Shown here in pieces: positions 1 through 10,723 of a stretch of DNA of 64,000 nucleotides. Positions within the stretch are counted from its first letter, which is position 1. Each line of letters begins with the position of its first letter. Under the pieces are notes generated by a model. That model was not told where the DNA came from. It did not search any database and saw only the letters and a program-made list of their open reading frames with translations. Made by a program: the position numbers and the translations under genes. This DNA comes from Protea cynaroides (taxonomy: Eukaryota > Streptophyta > Magnoliopsida > Proteales > Proteaceae), in contig CM053267.1 in assembly GCA_028583415.1 (NCBI GenBank), forward strand, positions 41,156,834 through 41,220,833, in the 5' to 3' direction.

Positions 1-65
1 GCTAAAACAGTATCACACTATCCTGGTAAGTAAAAAATAAAAAATGTACCAACAGCAGGGCATAC

Positions 66-3000
66 TTCATCAGAATGAAAGATGCCCCCAGTGCGCTGCT
101 GATCAGTACCAATATCATGCTGTCTTGGACTTGACGGGGGGCTGTCTATCATTTCTCCAACATTTCTTGCAGATTCCACAGATCCAGAAGAAACATGCCT
201 GGAACTGTGTTTAACCAATGGCTGCTCCTTTACATCCACAGCTTCATTCTGCACAGATGAGCTTCCTGCCTCCAAGTTCAATTGACTTGGAGTTCCCTTG
301 CCCAAAGAACCAAATCCTTGCCTCCAGCACAAAAAGGGAAAACAAATCAGGAACATGGATAAAACACCATCTACACACACACACACACACAGAGGACAAG
401 CCTAAATGTATGCACAAGCATGCGATGATCAGACAAAGTGAAAGACTAGAAGGCAAATATGATGTGCAGACAGAACAGCAACAAAAGATATCCACCTTCC
501 ATTTGCTAATGGTAGTTTTCCTGACTCTCCTACATCAGATGGGCTAAAATCATGCTGCTGAGCTGCACCAATTAACACACCCGGTTCATTGTGTGCCTTC
601 TCTTTCTCTGCCGTCTGAATTGAATTCAAGTTACAAAAGGGTAAAGAAAAGCTGAAAACAAAAGTTTAAAAATCATAGGAAAATTAGAAACCTTTAATGA
701 CAATGAAACTGCCTGTGCAAGCTCAGTATCCTCTAACTGAGATTGCCTTCGTTGTATCCTGGGACCAAATGAGTCCTGAAACAAGATGGAAATATGTAAG
801 GTATTCAGTCATCATCGGCCTACATCAAATTGTATGACGAGCACAAGATGACAAGAATTACTTTACATACATTAGTAGAACCGAATTGTCGATTTGGGTA
901 ACCCTCTTCAGCCTCTCTTTTTGAAGCTTCAATGGCAGCTCGGACCATCTCTTCTTCTATATCGTTACCATCATCACTGTCCACAGTTGGAGCACTTGGG
1001 ACATGCGCCTGATAATGACTCACACCCGAAAAGCTAGTTTCTCTTTCATTCTGACCCGCAGTATGTGCAGGGCGATCAATCAGAATACCTTCATCCTCTG
1101 CATCATCAATTATGACATGTCCACGGATTTCAGGACCATGGGCATATGCAGTTCCAGTGACATCTTCAACAGTAGGACTGGATCCAGAATGACCAGGCTG
1201 GTCATTTCCATCCTTGACCTCTATGGGGATCTCCCGAACAACTCTTGGATGTGAAACGTATGGTGCATGGCTGGAGAACTCGGGAGCAGCCCTGCCTTCA
1301 AAGGAACTTCTAGGAAAAGTGGGGCCAATAATTGAGAATGGGTTCAAGTTTCTAGCAGCTGATAGAAATTGTAGAGGTCCCCGGGTTTCCAGTCCGATTG
1401 GATCATCTATATCCATGAAATCATCAACAGGTGCTTGTTGTGTGCTGGACATAATAAGCATGAAATGTAACAGTTATTCAGGAAAGGAATTAATACTCCC
1501 AGATAATGAGAGTAACTCCTAATAATAAGAACGAAATGGGGGAAAAAGTATATATCAACTGCTACATACATATTTCTATCTCCTTCGCTAAAATGTGCAT
1601 TGACAGCTTCATTGATATCACCGTCCTGTTCCTATTACCAATCAGGAGAGAACACAAGCAGAAAAAGATTACAGCAGATATATGGATCCCAAAGAGAATA
1701 TGATGAACAAGAAGCAATAAAAAAAATCAAATAAAATACTGCCATCATAAAGTGACAAATGCAATAGAAATGGGAAACTAAAATAATATACTAACAGATA
1801 CTTGAAACCAGCAACAAGAGTAACATACAGACACTTAGCCTCAGTGAAAACAAAACCTGCTACGAATGTTTTCAGAAAGGATAGCTTGTCACATAATTAA
1901 TGAGTAAATAACAGCTGAATTCATCATGGAGTCTGTTGAGACTTCCACATCTTCATGCACCACCTGGAAGATTAAAAAAAAGGTGAAGGGTGAATGTATG
2001 GAATTTCCACCCTATGATCTGGAGTCAGATACCAGACCATATAGCACAAAATAGCCCAAGTGTTTTAGTTTCTAATCATTCTTCACTAGCATGGACGCTA
2101 AGATTTCTCACACCCAAAGAACATAAATAAATATCATATTTAATGAGTTTCTTATATTATTCATTAGAATATTACCCTACTGGGTAGCTGATAGCCTGAT
2201 ACCTCAAGTGTCTCCTACTTAATAATTAGAAGCGTCAATAGCATCAATGAACCCTATGAGGCAGATAACTATTCATTCCCAATCTCATTCCAAATGACAG
2301 GTTGTTGTTTGAGAACTGAGGATCAATAAAATGCTTTCCCCGGACTCCGAGAGGGACAGATTCATCCTCTTGTCTTGGGATCTTTCCACCGGCTAAGGGG
2401 CTAGGGGTGTCTTCTTTCCTTCTTGTTAGCCTTTTGATTTTGCATTTGGGCTATGCCCTTGTTTAGTAAGGAGTCTGACTCTATCCTTTGGATACCCAGG
2501 TTTGGTTTTCCCTTTCCTTTCGGGGTGTTGTTAATATATTCATTCATTCACCCAAAAAATAAAATGCTTCTCAGAAGCTCCTTCAAGAAATGGTAACATT
2601 GCGAAAAAAGCACAGATGGCTTGGAGTTTCTTTATGGAATATTGAAATGATGCTGAAAAGTTTGCTTTTATTTGATTGTTTTAAAGGTGTAGATTGGATC
2701 TTGCCATAGACCTTTCTTGCTGAATAACCTAGTTCAAGAACATCTAACGCCCATTTAGGTAAATGATCTGGCTTCAAGTTTGGGTTGAACTCACAAGTTG
2801 AAACTTGATCATAGGCTTTGGCTCATGGCAGCAAGTTGAGCTACAAGTAATCCAAAAAAGCACGAATTTCGTCAGATCCTCCTGTAAATGTCTTCATTTT
2901 CACTCAAATAATGAAAAATATCCAATAGAAGCAACAATTCCAAGCACATTATCAGCCTGCTTACATGGCCACCGCCAGAAAGCGGCATAGTTTCTTCTTC

Positions 3001-5430
3001 TTCTTCTTCTTTTTTCTTTTTGATTTTTAATGGATGGGCAGTCTCCCCAAAAATATCAATTGCTGAACAAAAGAATTATGCAGTTGAGGATTTCAGATTT
3101 CTGCATTTGTGGTCCGCATAGTTCTCAATCTTGGTCGAAACATGCAGTTTCAATCAAGATATCTCAGTTTCAACCTTGTCCAAGACAAAAACCGCCTTGT
3201 ACTGGGTTTCGTCAGGTTTGGACATGTTTCAACCTAAGTTTTGACACAGGTTTTGACCTAGGTTTCAAATTCAGCCACAAAAAGTCCCAGGTTTTGGTCA
3301 TATATTGGTTTTGGTCAATGTCAAAACCAGCCTTGAAACTGATATTAAATTCTATGTCGGTCCATAAGTGAGGAAATATTAAAGAAAATAAGGATGCACG
3401 AATAGACAAAACAACAACAACAAAGCCTTATCCCAACTTAATGGGGTCGACTACATGGATTATTGTCCTCCAATCAGCTCTGTTCGATGTCATACTTGAA
3501 ACAAGGCCTAAGCTATGCATGTCCTTCCTCACCACCTCTCCTAGAGTCATCTTAAGTCTACCTCTAGCTCTTTTAAATCCTTCAATCTGAATCAAATCAC
3601 TCTTACATACTGGAGCATCTGATGGCCTCCTTTGAACACGGTCATACCATCTCAAACGACTTTCTCGTAGCTTATCATGTATCGGCGCTACTCCCAAATC
3701 AACTCTAATATGATCATTCCTTACCTTATCGTTCTTAGTTTTGACACACATCCATCTCAACAACCTCATCTCAGCTACACTAAGTTCATCTATATGATGC
3801 TTCTTAACTGCCCAACATTCTGCACCATACATCATAGCCGATCGAATGACTGTCCTATAAAATTTTCCTTTAAGTTTTAAAGGACTATGCCGATCACACA
3901 ACACTCCAGATGCACCTCTCCACTCCATTCATCCTATTTTAATCCTCTGAGAAACATCATCCTCTGTATCACCCTCTTTATTTATGATTGAATTCTAAGT
4001 ACTTAAAATAATCACTTTGTTGGATCTCCCTTTCATCAATTTTCACCACCTTATTATCCAACCTTGTGTGACTAAAGTACACACCATATATTCCGTCTTC
4101 GTTCTACATATCTTAAAACCCTCTAATTCCAATGTTGATCTCTATAGCTCCAACTTGGCGTTAATCCCTACTTTTGTCTCGTCCACCAAAACAACATCTT
4201 TAGCAAAAGCATGCACCAAGGAACTTCATCTTAAGTGTCTCTGATTAAATCATCTATAATGAGGGTAAAGAAATAAGGATCTAAGGCTGAACCTTGATGT
4301 AACCGAATTGTAATTGAGAATTTACTAACTTGACCCCTCAGGGTTCTCACACTAGTCGCCAAAATTTCACATTATAATATATATCCTTGACTATGTCCAC
4401 ATATTTACTTGAAACACTTCTTTTCTCTAGTACTTATCAAATTAACTATCTAAGGACTCTATCACAAGCTTTTTTAGGACAATAAAGACTATATAGAGGT
4501 CCTTCTTGCCTTCTCTAAATCTTTCCATGAGTCTCCTAAACAAGTAAATAGCTTCTACAAGATCATCTAAAAAGTTTATGAATATTTCACCACGGCAGCA
4601 TTTTCGACAAAGCTTTCTAGACCTTTGCTTCATGGCTCGAAAAGTAATATTAGTAAATAATTGTCAGTGTAATATGAATCACGCAATTTAGAGACCTAAT
4701 GGACTGGCAGATTGGCTCATTGACTGATCTTCACTCTCATATACAGGAAAAATTCCTAAGCTAACCCCAGCTATTAAGACACAACAATCGAAATGGAAAC
4801 AAAGGGCTCATTCTATTCTCGATACAGCAACAGTGGAGTCAAATTTAAACAGTCAACCACCAAGGTCCTTTTGGCAGTGAGCAAACCGCCTCCGAATTAA
4901 CTTGCTTGGAACCCAGATCATTCTTACATGAAATACTCACAAGAGGAAGTGCGTTTCTAAAGGTTGCATCAGGTGTAAAACAAATACCGAATCAATTAAA
5001 CGTCTTCTCAGTAACGGGACACCACCAGTCACCGTTTCTTGTAATGAATAAATGCCACAGGGTCCATTTGGAGTTAACTTCCCTCCTACCAGTAGGAAGA
5101 ATCGATAAAGTGCTACGCAAGATAAACCACCACTTGATCGCTAAAACGCGAAAATCAGAACTGTTACAAAACCAAACTATTCCAATCCAAATAAACAATA
5201 ACCCACACAATAAACCGATAAGAGTATTTCTGATCAGACAGTTGAAATCACGGAAACAATAACAAAATTCATTCACGAAACCAAAACCCTAGATAGTTCA
5301 ACAATGAAACACTATCACAACTTGATATTCAACCATAAAGACCAACCTCCAGTCTCTGCACCGCCACCGCCTCCGATGCACCGGTGATGCTCGTAAACGT
5401 CTCGATTGCCTCTCGATTAGCTCTCGCCAT
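66..5430 (-). CDS. PUX8: PUX8-like plant UBX-domain protein, N-terminal part (six exons, runs off left edge)
   Basis: Exons, 5' to 3' on the minus strand: 5347-5430, 1570-1631, 871-1444, 692-775, 496-614, 66-321. All junctions are GT-AG and phases agree, giving 393 codons. The start is the ATG at 5430 (MARANREAIETFTSITGASE). Residues 1 to about 48 form a UBA-like fold ending in NEAVNAHFSEGD. Exon 3 carries an acidic stretch and a ubiquitin-interacting motif (EEEMVRAAIEASKREAEEGY); exon 4 carries a second (LEDTELAQAVSLSLK). Exon 6 ends in GGIFHSDE at a GTATGC donor, so the conserved C-terminal UBX domain must lie beyond the left edge. PUX proteins use UBA/UIM modules to hold ubiquitinated clients and UBX to dock on CDC48/p97, in cytosol or nucleus; this is family knowledge. 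PUX8 rather than a close paralogue is inferred from layout. Intron 1 is 3.7 kb and full of retroelement debris. Confidence 0.88.
373..391 (+). repeat. (AC)n microsatellite
   Basis: Nine to ten AC dinucleotides in intron 5 of the PUX8-like gene, about 50 bp upstream of the exon 6 acceptor in transcript order. Confidence 0.85.
1656..1795 (+). repeat. Repeat shared with 10212-10607 (copy 1, in PUX8-like intron 1)
   Basis: About 140 bp beginning CAGAAAAAGATTACAGCAG and ending near GAAATGGGAAACTAA. It recurs twice in the same orientation at about 10212-10360 and 10455-10607, next to the LysM kinase gene. It is not coding. It may be an unnamed dispersed repeat or a copied piece of this intron. Confidence 0.7.
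2337..2557 (+). mobile_element. 5'-truncated L1-type LINE stub in PUX8-like intron 1
   Basis: The 12-bp word AATAAAATGCTT occurs directly before (2325-2336) and after (2558-2569) this 221-bp block, a target-site duplication. The block ends in A-rich sequence on the plus strand and resembles a LINE 3' UTR. No coding potential was seen. It lies antisense to the host gene. Confidence 0.6.
3000..3020 (+). repeat. (TTC)n microsatellite
   Basis: A run of TTC trinucleotides followed by T-rich sequence in intron 1 of the PUX8-like gene. Degenerate AGGTTTTG/GGTTTCAA-rich sequence follows at 3130-3340 and looks like an old non-coding repeat. Confidence 0.7.
3410..4640 (-). pseudogene. RTE-clade LINE fragment: broken reverse transcriptase
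   Basis: The minus strand encodes the C-terminal part of a plant RTE-type reverse transcriptase in broken frames. From upstream down one sees LMERFREGKKDLYIVFI, then DDVVLVDETKVGINAKLELW, then KGKFYRTVIRSAMMYGAECW, then AEMRLLRWMCVKTKNDKVRN. A TGA stands where family members have Trp before MEWRGASG (near 3930), and a frame change occurs around 4000. The 3' end at about 3410 is a TTG-repeat tail, usual for this clade. It is 5'-truncated, inactive, and sits inside intron 1 of the PUX8-like gene. Confidence 0.85.
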
Positions 5431-6580
5431 TAAAGTCCAATTTGCAGGACCTTAGCTGATTTCACAAGAAAATAGATGGCTGGAGAGAAAGGAGTGGAAA
5501 CGTATGATTGTCAGAAACGTGTTCGCGTGGGTTGTTGTTTCGGAGATTGAATTGAAATTTAAATGAAATTTGGAGTTCATGGATGACAGATCGCTCTGGA
5601 AACTTTATAGTTAACTGTGGCGGGTTGGCCAGCACTCGATATGATTTTTTTTTTCCCGCTTTTTCATAAAAATAATGGCTCAAGCTGTGTTTGGATATGG
5701 GAAAATAAAAGAAGAAGCGCCAACAGAATTCGAAAGTCCAAGAATTTGTACTGTTTTCTCCCTTTTCTTGACATCCAAACACAACCTGAATGACAGTGGG
5801 AACTACCAGTCCCACTATGTTGCTCTTCCTTACCTTACGGTGTGGGTATTACTAGTAATCTAGTATTAGGGGTAAGGGTGTTAATAACGTTACGGTTTAT
5901 TTAACTAATCGGTCCATCGTTGGCGAAACATTGATGCTTTTATATTCGGTCCGATTAATCTCAGGCTTATGTTAATCAGTTTGTAACAGGCTCATACCAA
6001 AATGTAAATTAAAATAAAGAGAGATGTTGGTTTTTGAATCTATAATTGTTCAAATGTTGTAGATTATATATATTTTTATAGGATTGTAAAAGACTCTTAT
6101 TAGACTTATGATCACTTATGTAGACGAAGTTATGGACAGAAAGAATGAGTGGAGGGAAAACTCAAGAAATGAAAGAATAAGAAACAATTTAATGTTAGGT
6201 TTTTAGATTTAAGGTTGTATTTATTTTAGTTTAAACCAAGATTTAGGTTGGTTTAAAATTATATTCGGTTTATTCGATCGGTTCCATCAAGCTACCCCTT
6301 TGCACCACTGAACACTTATTTAATAATTGGCATGGGCCTAAGCCCGACATGTTTAGCTCTCTGTGATACCTCTCTATACTCCGTTTGTTTTGATATAAAA
6401 TTTTACTATAAAATTTTATGTGAAACATTTTATTTGTAAAAGAGAAAAAAAAAAAAATCAATGTATGCTTCTAGTAGGTAAATGAAGGACAAAGTTCTTT
6501 TTCAATCTCTCGGATCAAAATATTTTATCTCTTGGAAATAAATATTGAAATTTTTTTACAATAGTGAAAGATATTGGATA
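5431..6580. other. PUX8-like upstream region and AT-rich repeat DNA, no gene
   Basis: About 450 bp of likely promoter upstream of the 5430 start, then AT-rich sequence at 5870-6290 rich in CGGTTTATT and GATCGGTTC motifs. The latter begins AGGGGTAAGGGTGTTAATA and ends near AGCTACCCCT, so it may be a decayed inverted-repeat element. No supported coding region. Confidence 0.5.
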
Positions 6581-6890
6581 GAGATCCTCTCCAATCCGCC
6601 AGTCAAACATTGAACGATATATCGGTATGTGTGATGTGTATCAAAAGGTGACTTACCAATTGCAGGACAGTTGAATATCTTTAATTTATTGGCAAGGGTT
6701 CCCCAAGTTGGAGAAAGAGGGAAAATATCACATTTAGGCAAAAAAATCCTCACCCGCCCACCTGCCGCCTGCTAAGGGCGGGATTTCAGCCGACCCACTT
6801 TCCCATGTATTGATAAACGGGCCGACTGATCCCCAGCCCTTGAATCAGCGGGAGGAACCTTGTGCCGGGAGAGGATTTCTTTCCCACATT
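6580..6890. repeat. Possible fifth, degenerate member of the hairpin MITE family
   Basis: It starts near AGATCCTCTCC and ends near GGAGAGGATTTC, an inverted pair like the termini of the better copies, with internal GCCGAC words. Internal symmetry is poor and no target duplication was found. Confidence 0.3.
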
Positions 6891-7290
6891 TAGATGCTAA
6901 ATTTGATATAAAACAAATTGTAAAACCTTAGAAATGCTTGTCTTCTTCGAATGTTTCAACTAGCAGATCAAATTTTCGATTGGATCTCTGAATTATTGAA
7001 ATAGAGAAAAAAGGTTGAAATCCAGTCCGGCATTCTATTTTCAATTTCTCTCTCTAATCCATTTATCTAATCAGAAACTTCAATGCTTTTGTATAAGAAC
7101 GTCAATGTAAGAGAGACGAAGAGAAAAACGAAAGCTTAACAAATGATGGTTGTGGAAAGATGAAAAATAGATCATTGCATTAAGTTTCTTTTCTCTTTCT
7201 TGAATTTCTCTGGCTTTTCCCTTCCTCCATTCGAAGGTTTTCTGCATGAGAATTGAGATTTAACAAAAAGCAAAGGTCTCAGATGTGGAA

Positions 7291-7436
7291 GGAGAGGGAG
7301 AGTGATTGCCTTAGGGAGCGGGATTTGTTGGAGGAGATGGCTGCCAATGCAAACCATCTGAAAGGAGAGGGAGAGTGATTGCCTTAGGGAGCGGGATTTG
7401 TTGGAAGAGATGGCTGCCAATGCAAACCCCGTGATT
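7291..7436 (+). repeat. 73-bp tandem duplication
   Basis: Two adjacent near-identical units (7291-7363 and 7364-7436) starting GGAGAGGGAGAGTGATTGCC and ending in ATGGCTGCCAATGCAAAC. They abut the eL27 pseudogene, but the repeated piece does not resemble eL27. Confidence 0.85.
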
Positions 7437-7441
7437 CACAA

Positions 7442-7594
7442 GGACTCATCAAGCTCATGAACTATAACCACATCATGGCCACTTGTTACACCCTCGATTT
7501 GCATCTCAAGGATGTCGTCTCACCGCTAAGGAGATCAAAGAGGAGCGGTTCATGTCTAGGAAGAACAGTTGGTTCTTTACCAAGCTCAGGTCCA
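7442..7594 (+). pseudogene. RPL27: Ribosomal protein eL27 (RPL27) C-terminal pseudogene fragment
   Basis: Plus-strand translation gives LIKLMNYNHIMATCYTLDL then HLKDVV, and after a frame change AKEIKEERFMSRKNSWFFTK then LR. These match the C-terminal third of cytosolic ribosomal protein eL27, whose family ends in NRWFFTKLRF. The piece between KDVV and AKE is shortened and the frame is broken, so it cannot make the protein. There are no introns, which fits a decayed retrocopy. No upstream N-terminal portion was found. Confidence 0.75.
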
Positions 7595-7710
7595 GAGATA
7601 ATTTTGGCTTTCCTTAGGATTTTGAAGGCGTAAGGATTCTTGGGATTGGAACTCGATCCCTTTCATACATTGGCATACAATTGATCTGACAAGGATGCCT
7701 CAGAAAACCG

Positions 7711-7953
7711 GGATCCGCATCCTGTCCTCCCAATGGTTCTGGGAAGACAGTGGCAACCTGCTCTGGATGGTCGCCACGTGGCTCTCGGTAAATCCGAGAC
7801 CTACGTTTGAGCCAACACCCAGTCGACAAGCCGAGCCGACAGGGATTGTCGGCTCAGACGTGAGTCTTGGATTCACCCGAGAGTCATGTGGCAGTCATCC
7901 GAGATAGATTGCCGCATCCTCCCAAAATCACTGGGAGGAGACGATGTGAATCC
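7711..7953. mobile_element. Hairpin MITE copy 1 (243 bp)
   Basis: The left end GGATCCGCATCCTGTCCTCC is the near reverse complement of the right end around GGGAGGAGACGATGTGAATC. The inside is also a long imperfect palindrome centred on GAGCCGACAGGGATTGTCGG. It shares termini and centre with copies at 20993, 37479 and 60576. No target duplication is evident at this copy. Confidence 0.75.
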
Positions 7954-9590
7954 GTGCATTTTTGTTGTTAATTGAACCTTGTTGTGTTCTGCTTTGGATT
8001 AACAAAAAAAAAAAAAGGATCTTTATACTTTGAGATGTGATTCTTTCGAAATTGTGTAAGATTGTCTGAATTTTTTTTAAATTAGATTTGCAGGAGCAAT
8101 GGCTTGTTCTAGAGGCATCGAGCATGTTCTAAACTTCAGAATTGTCATTACCTGTTCATGGAAGTGTTGTTGCGACTAATTTAGGGATTAAGTGGAAGAA
8201 AGACTAAAATACCTTCACTAATCTGTAAATTACTATGCAACTTTGTTGAACTGCAATTGTGGTAAATGGGTTGAGGAATTTTAATACGATGACATTATTA
8301 GAAAAAACATCCTAGATGAATCTCAATGTTATTATTAACCTCATACCAAAGAGGAAAACTTATCATGAATATCATGTCACTTGTTTAATTTAAGAAATTA
8401 ATAAGAGTGTCATACCGTTTTTTGACGATTTGAAAATATATTTTGTTGAAACACTCTACATTTTGTTTAAAAATGTTTCATTTTGATAAAGAACTCTTTC
8501 TTTTATTGAAGAATTTTTGATGATTATATAAACAAAACCACTTGATATCTAAGGATCTCACAAGCAATCAAGGTGCTCATCCTAGCAGGACAGGTATACC
8601 ATATCTTGGTATTTTGAATTTTTTCCTCCCCTTGCCTGTGTGACCTTGAGATGTTTTATATCTCTAGGGTGGAGATGACCAGCCATAAAGTCCAACCCTA
8701 AGTGAGATGCTAGCCTCCTAATGCCATATCCAGATTGCCTTTTGCATACCTTGACAATTACCACAAGGTCCCTAAATAATAAATAGGGACAAAAAATACA
8801 AAACTGTCATTTTTTATAAAACAAAAAAAATATCATCGATTTTACAAAGAAAAATAAAAATAAATAATATTTTATATTTATAAATAAAAAAATATTTGAT
8901 GCAAAATCAAATACGATAAAGTTATTCAAATTGATAGTTTGTAGGTACACGTACACTCTTATAATTGTTAAGTCACTGGCAATAAACATTAGGCACTAAG
9001 GTCATCACTCAACGTACACGAGGTCTTTTCATGAAGGACTTCACAGACCATATGTGCACTGACCGTCGAGAGACTAGTCCTCCTGTCTCCCATAGTCTGA
9101 GCAATTTTACTTGCACTCCTCAAACCTATCATGGTTCAATCAATGCCTATGTAAGTACATAGCCTATCATGATAGGTGTGGTCAAGCCGATGACTACAAA
9201 GTGGCTCATTTGAATAATCATCTAGAAAACTAGTCTATTAATACAATAGACAAAAAACAATGGTACCATATAAAAATGTATAAGCCACAAAACATGTAAG
9301 CCAAATATCACATATATATATACCTCACAATAGAGATAAAAATGCTCAAAGAGAATACATAAAAACAACACAATCAACTTGTGTTGGGCCACACAAATCC
9401 AACAGACATCTTTTCCCTAATGAAAAAAGGTTGTAAGGAATTCAGAATTGGCATATGTTTGGAGAATAAGATTGTTCTTATTGTTTGAATGGAAAATTGG
9501 CCCATCTGCCTTTATTGTTGGTTCTCTTTGGAACATTTGTCTGCCAATTCCTAGTATTATATTTAACTGTATGATACCTTTTCAAGTAAG
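7954..9590. other. AT-rich intergenic DNA, no supported gene
   Basis: Low-complexity AT-rich sequence. Around 8520-9420 the composition changes and there are words such as TGTTGGGCCACACAAATCC at 9384, suggestive of old LTR debris. I found neither paired LTRs nor a recognisable protein. Confidence 0.4.
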
Positions 9591-9760
9591 AAATTTTTTG
9601 AATGTCAGGGCAAACCTGCCCGGCCCCAAGCCATGACAGGGTTGGGCATCGGTTGATGGTTTGCTTGACCCTGCAGGGACAGCTGGGCCAAGGCTGACTT
9701 TAAGGGACCCAGGTTAGGGCTTGGGTTTTAGAAAACCAGGCTCGTTGACACCTCTAAATG
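9590..9760. mobile_element. Possible truncated hAT-like element with GGCC/GGGC-rich body
   Basis: The right end reads GTTGACACCTCTA on the plus strand, i.e. TAGAGGTGTCAAC inward, close to the TAGGGGTGTCAATT terminus of the element at 21578. The left terminus was not found. The GGCTTGGGC-type body recurs at 13360-13500 and 58990-59100. Confidence 0.35.
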
Positions 9761-9869
9761 GTGATGAGCCTACAGGAATTTCCTACTATGGAATGTTACT
9801 TGCAATGATAGGGATATGTCTTATTTCATTGTTCTTTCTAGGTAGAAAATCTAGTGCATGGAATGAGTT

Positions 9870-9870
<1 letters not shown>

Positions 9871-9913
<43 letters not shown>

Positions 9914-9965
9914 GTAACAAATGAGGGGGGGAGGGAGGGAGGGAGGGAGGGAGGGGGGGAGGGGT
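9871..9965 (+). repeat. Poly-T run followed by (GGGA)n G-rich tract
   Basis: About 42 consecutive T residues, then GGTAACAAATGAG, then repeated GGGA units with several longer G-runs. The G-rich part meets the four-tract G-quadruplex pattern on the plus strand. The T-run plus GGTAA junction resembles the reversed 3' end of an L1 LINE (TTACC plus poly-A). Confidence 0.8.
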
Positions 9966-10147
9966 TGCAGTAACTATGCTGGGGATCTTGATGAACGGGC
10001 AGTTTCCAAAGCCTCGAATCAAGTGCGTTACGAACGGGGATGCGATTCGCCAAGCTGGGGCAAACAAAGCTGTTTGGCCCTACCGGATTAGGCTTTCGGT
10101 GATAATGGCTCCGTTCATGGGAAACTTGAGGCATCAGAGATATAATG

Positions 10148-10620
10148 TGATTACGAAGAAGACTCGCCCAAGCTTAGAAATGACTAACCTAGTCAGTCAG
10201 ATTTTCCCTTGATGAAGATTACAACAGAAAAAGATTACAGCACTTATGTGGATCCTATAAAGAATATGATGAACAAGAAGAGAGAAATCAAATAAAATAC
10301 TGCTATCATATGTGATAAAAGTAATAGAAATGGGAAATTAATTGGATATACTACAAGTAAGTTTTACCTTGTTACGAAAAATAACTTGATTACAAATGAG
10401 ACACGCCCAAGCTTGGAAATCACAGACGCAGTCCTATTCAGTCAGATTTTCCCTTGATGAAGATTACAACAGAAAAAGATTACAGCAGCTATGGCCTATA
10501 TGGATCCTATAAAGAGAATATAATGAACAAGAAGAGACAAACCAAGTAAAATATTGCCATCATGAGGTGCAAAAGAAAAAGAAATGGGAAACTAACAGGA
10601 TATAAGTCGTCAGGCTTTCC
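10148..10620 (+). repeat. Tandem pair of about 240 bp, each holding the repeat also found at 1656
   Basis: Two consecutive units share CGCCCAAGCTTAGAAAT/CGCCCAAGCTTGGAAAT, then CAGATTTTCCCTTGATGAAG, then CAGAAAAAGATTACAGCA. They sit just downstream of the first LysM kinase gene. The second part of each unit matches PUX8-like intron 1 at 1656-1795. Confidence 0.8.
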
Positions 10621-10723
10621 ATGGTTGTTCATCCATCCCCACCCAATCAAACAAACTCTCTATTCAGCATCTTAGCCATGGCTTCCATCAAGCAGCATTT
10701 CACACAGTTCAACCAACAAATTC

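Noticed and set aside
2583..2777. 64-codon open frame in PUX8-like intron 1 (LPKWALDVLELGYSARKVYG)
   Set aside because: It has no family I recognise, no splice signals that keep phase with neighbouring exons, and the PUX8-like exon chain closes without it.
8582..8764. Minus-strand frame VCKRQSGYGIRRLASHLGLD
   Set aside because: Isolated short frame in repeat-rich DNA with no recognised domain and no neighbouring coding exons.
9976..10212. 78-codon plus-strand frame in a GC-richer patch
   Set aside because: The antisense strand is open too, and the DNA continues into a tandem repeat; more likely repeat sequence than a gene.
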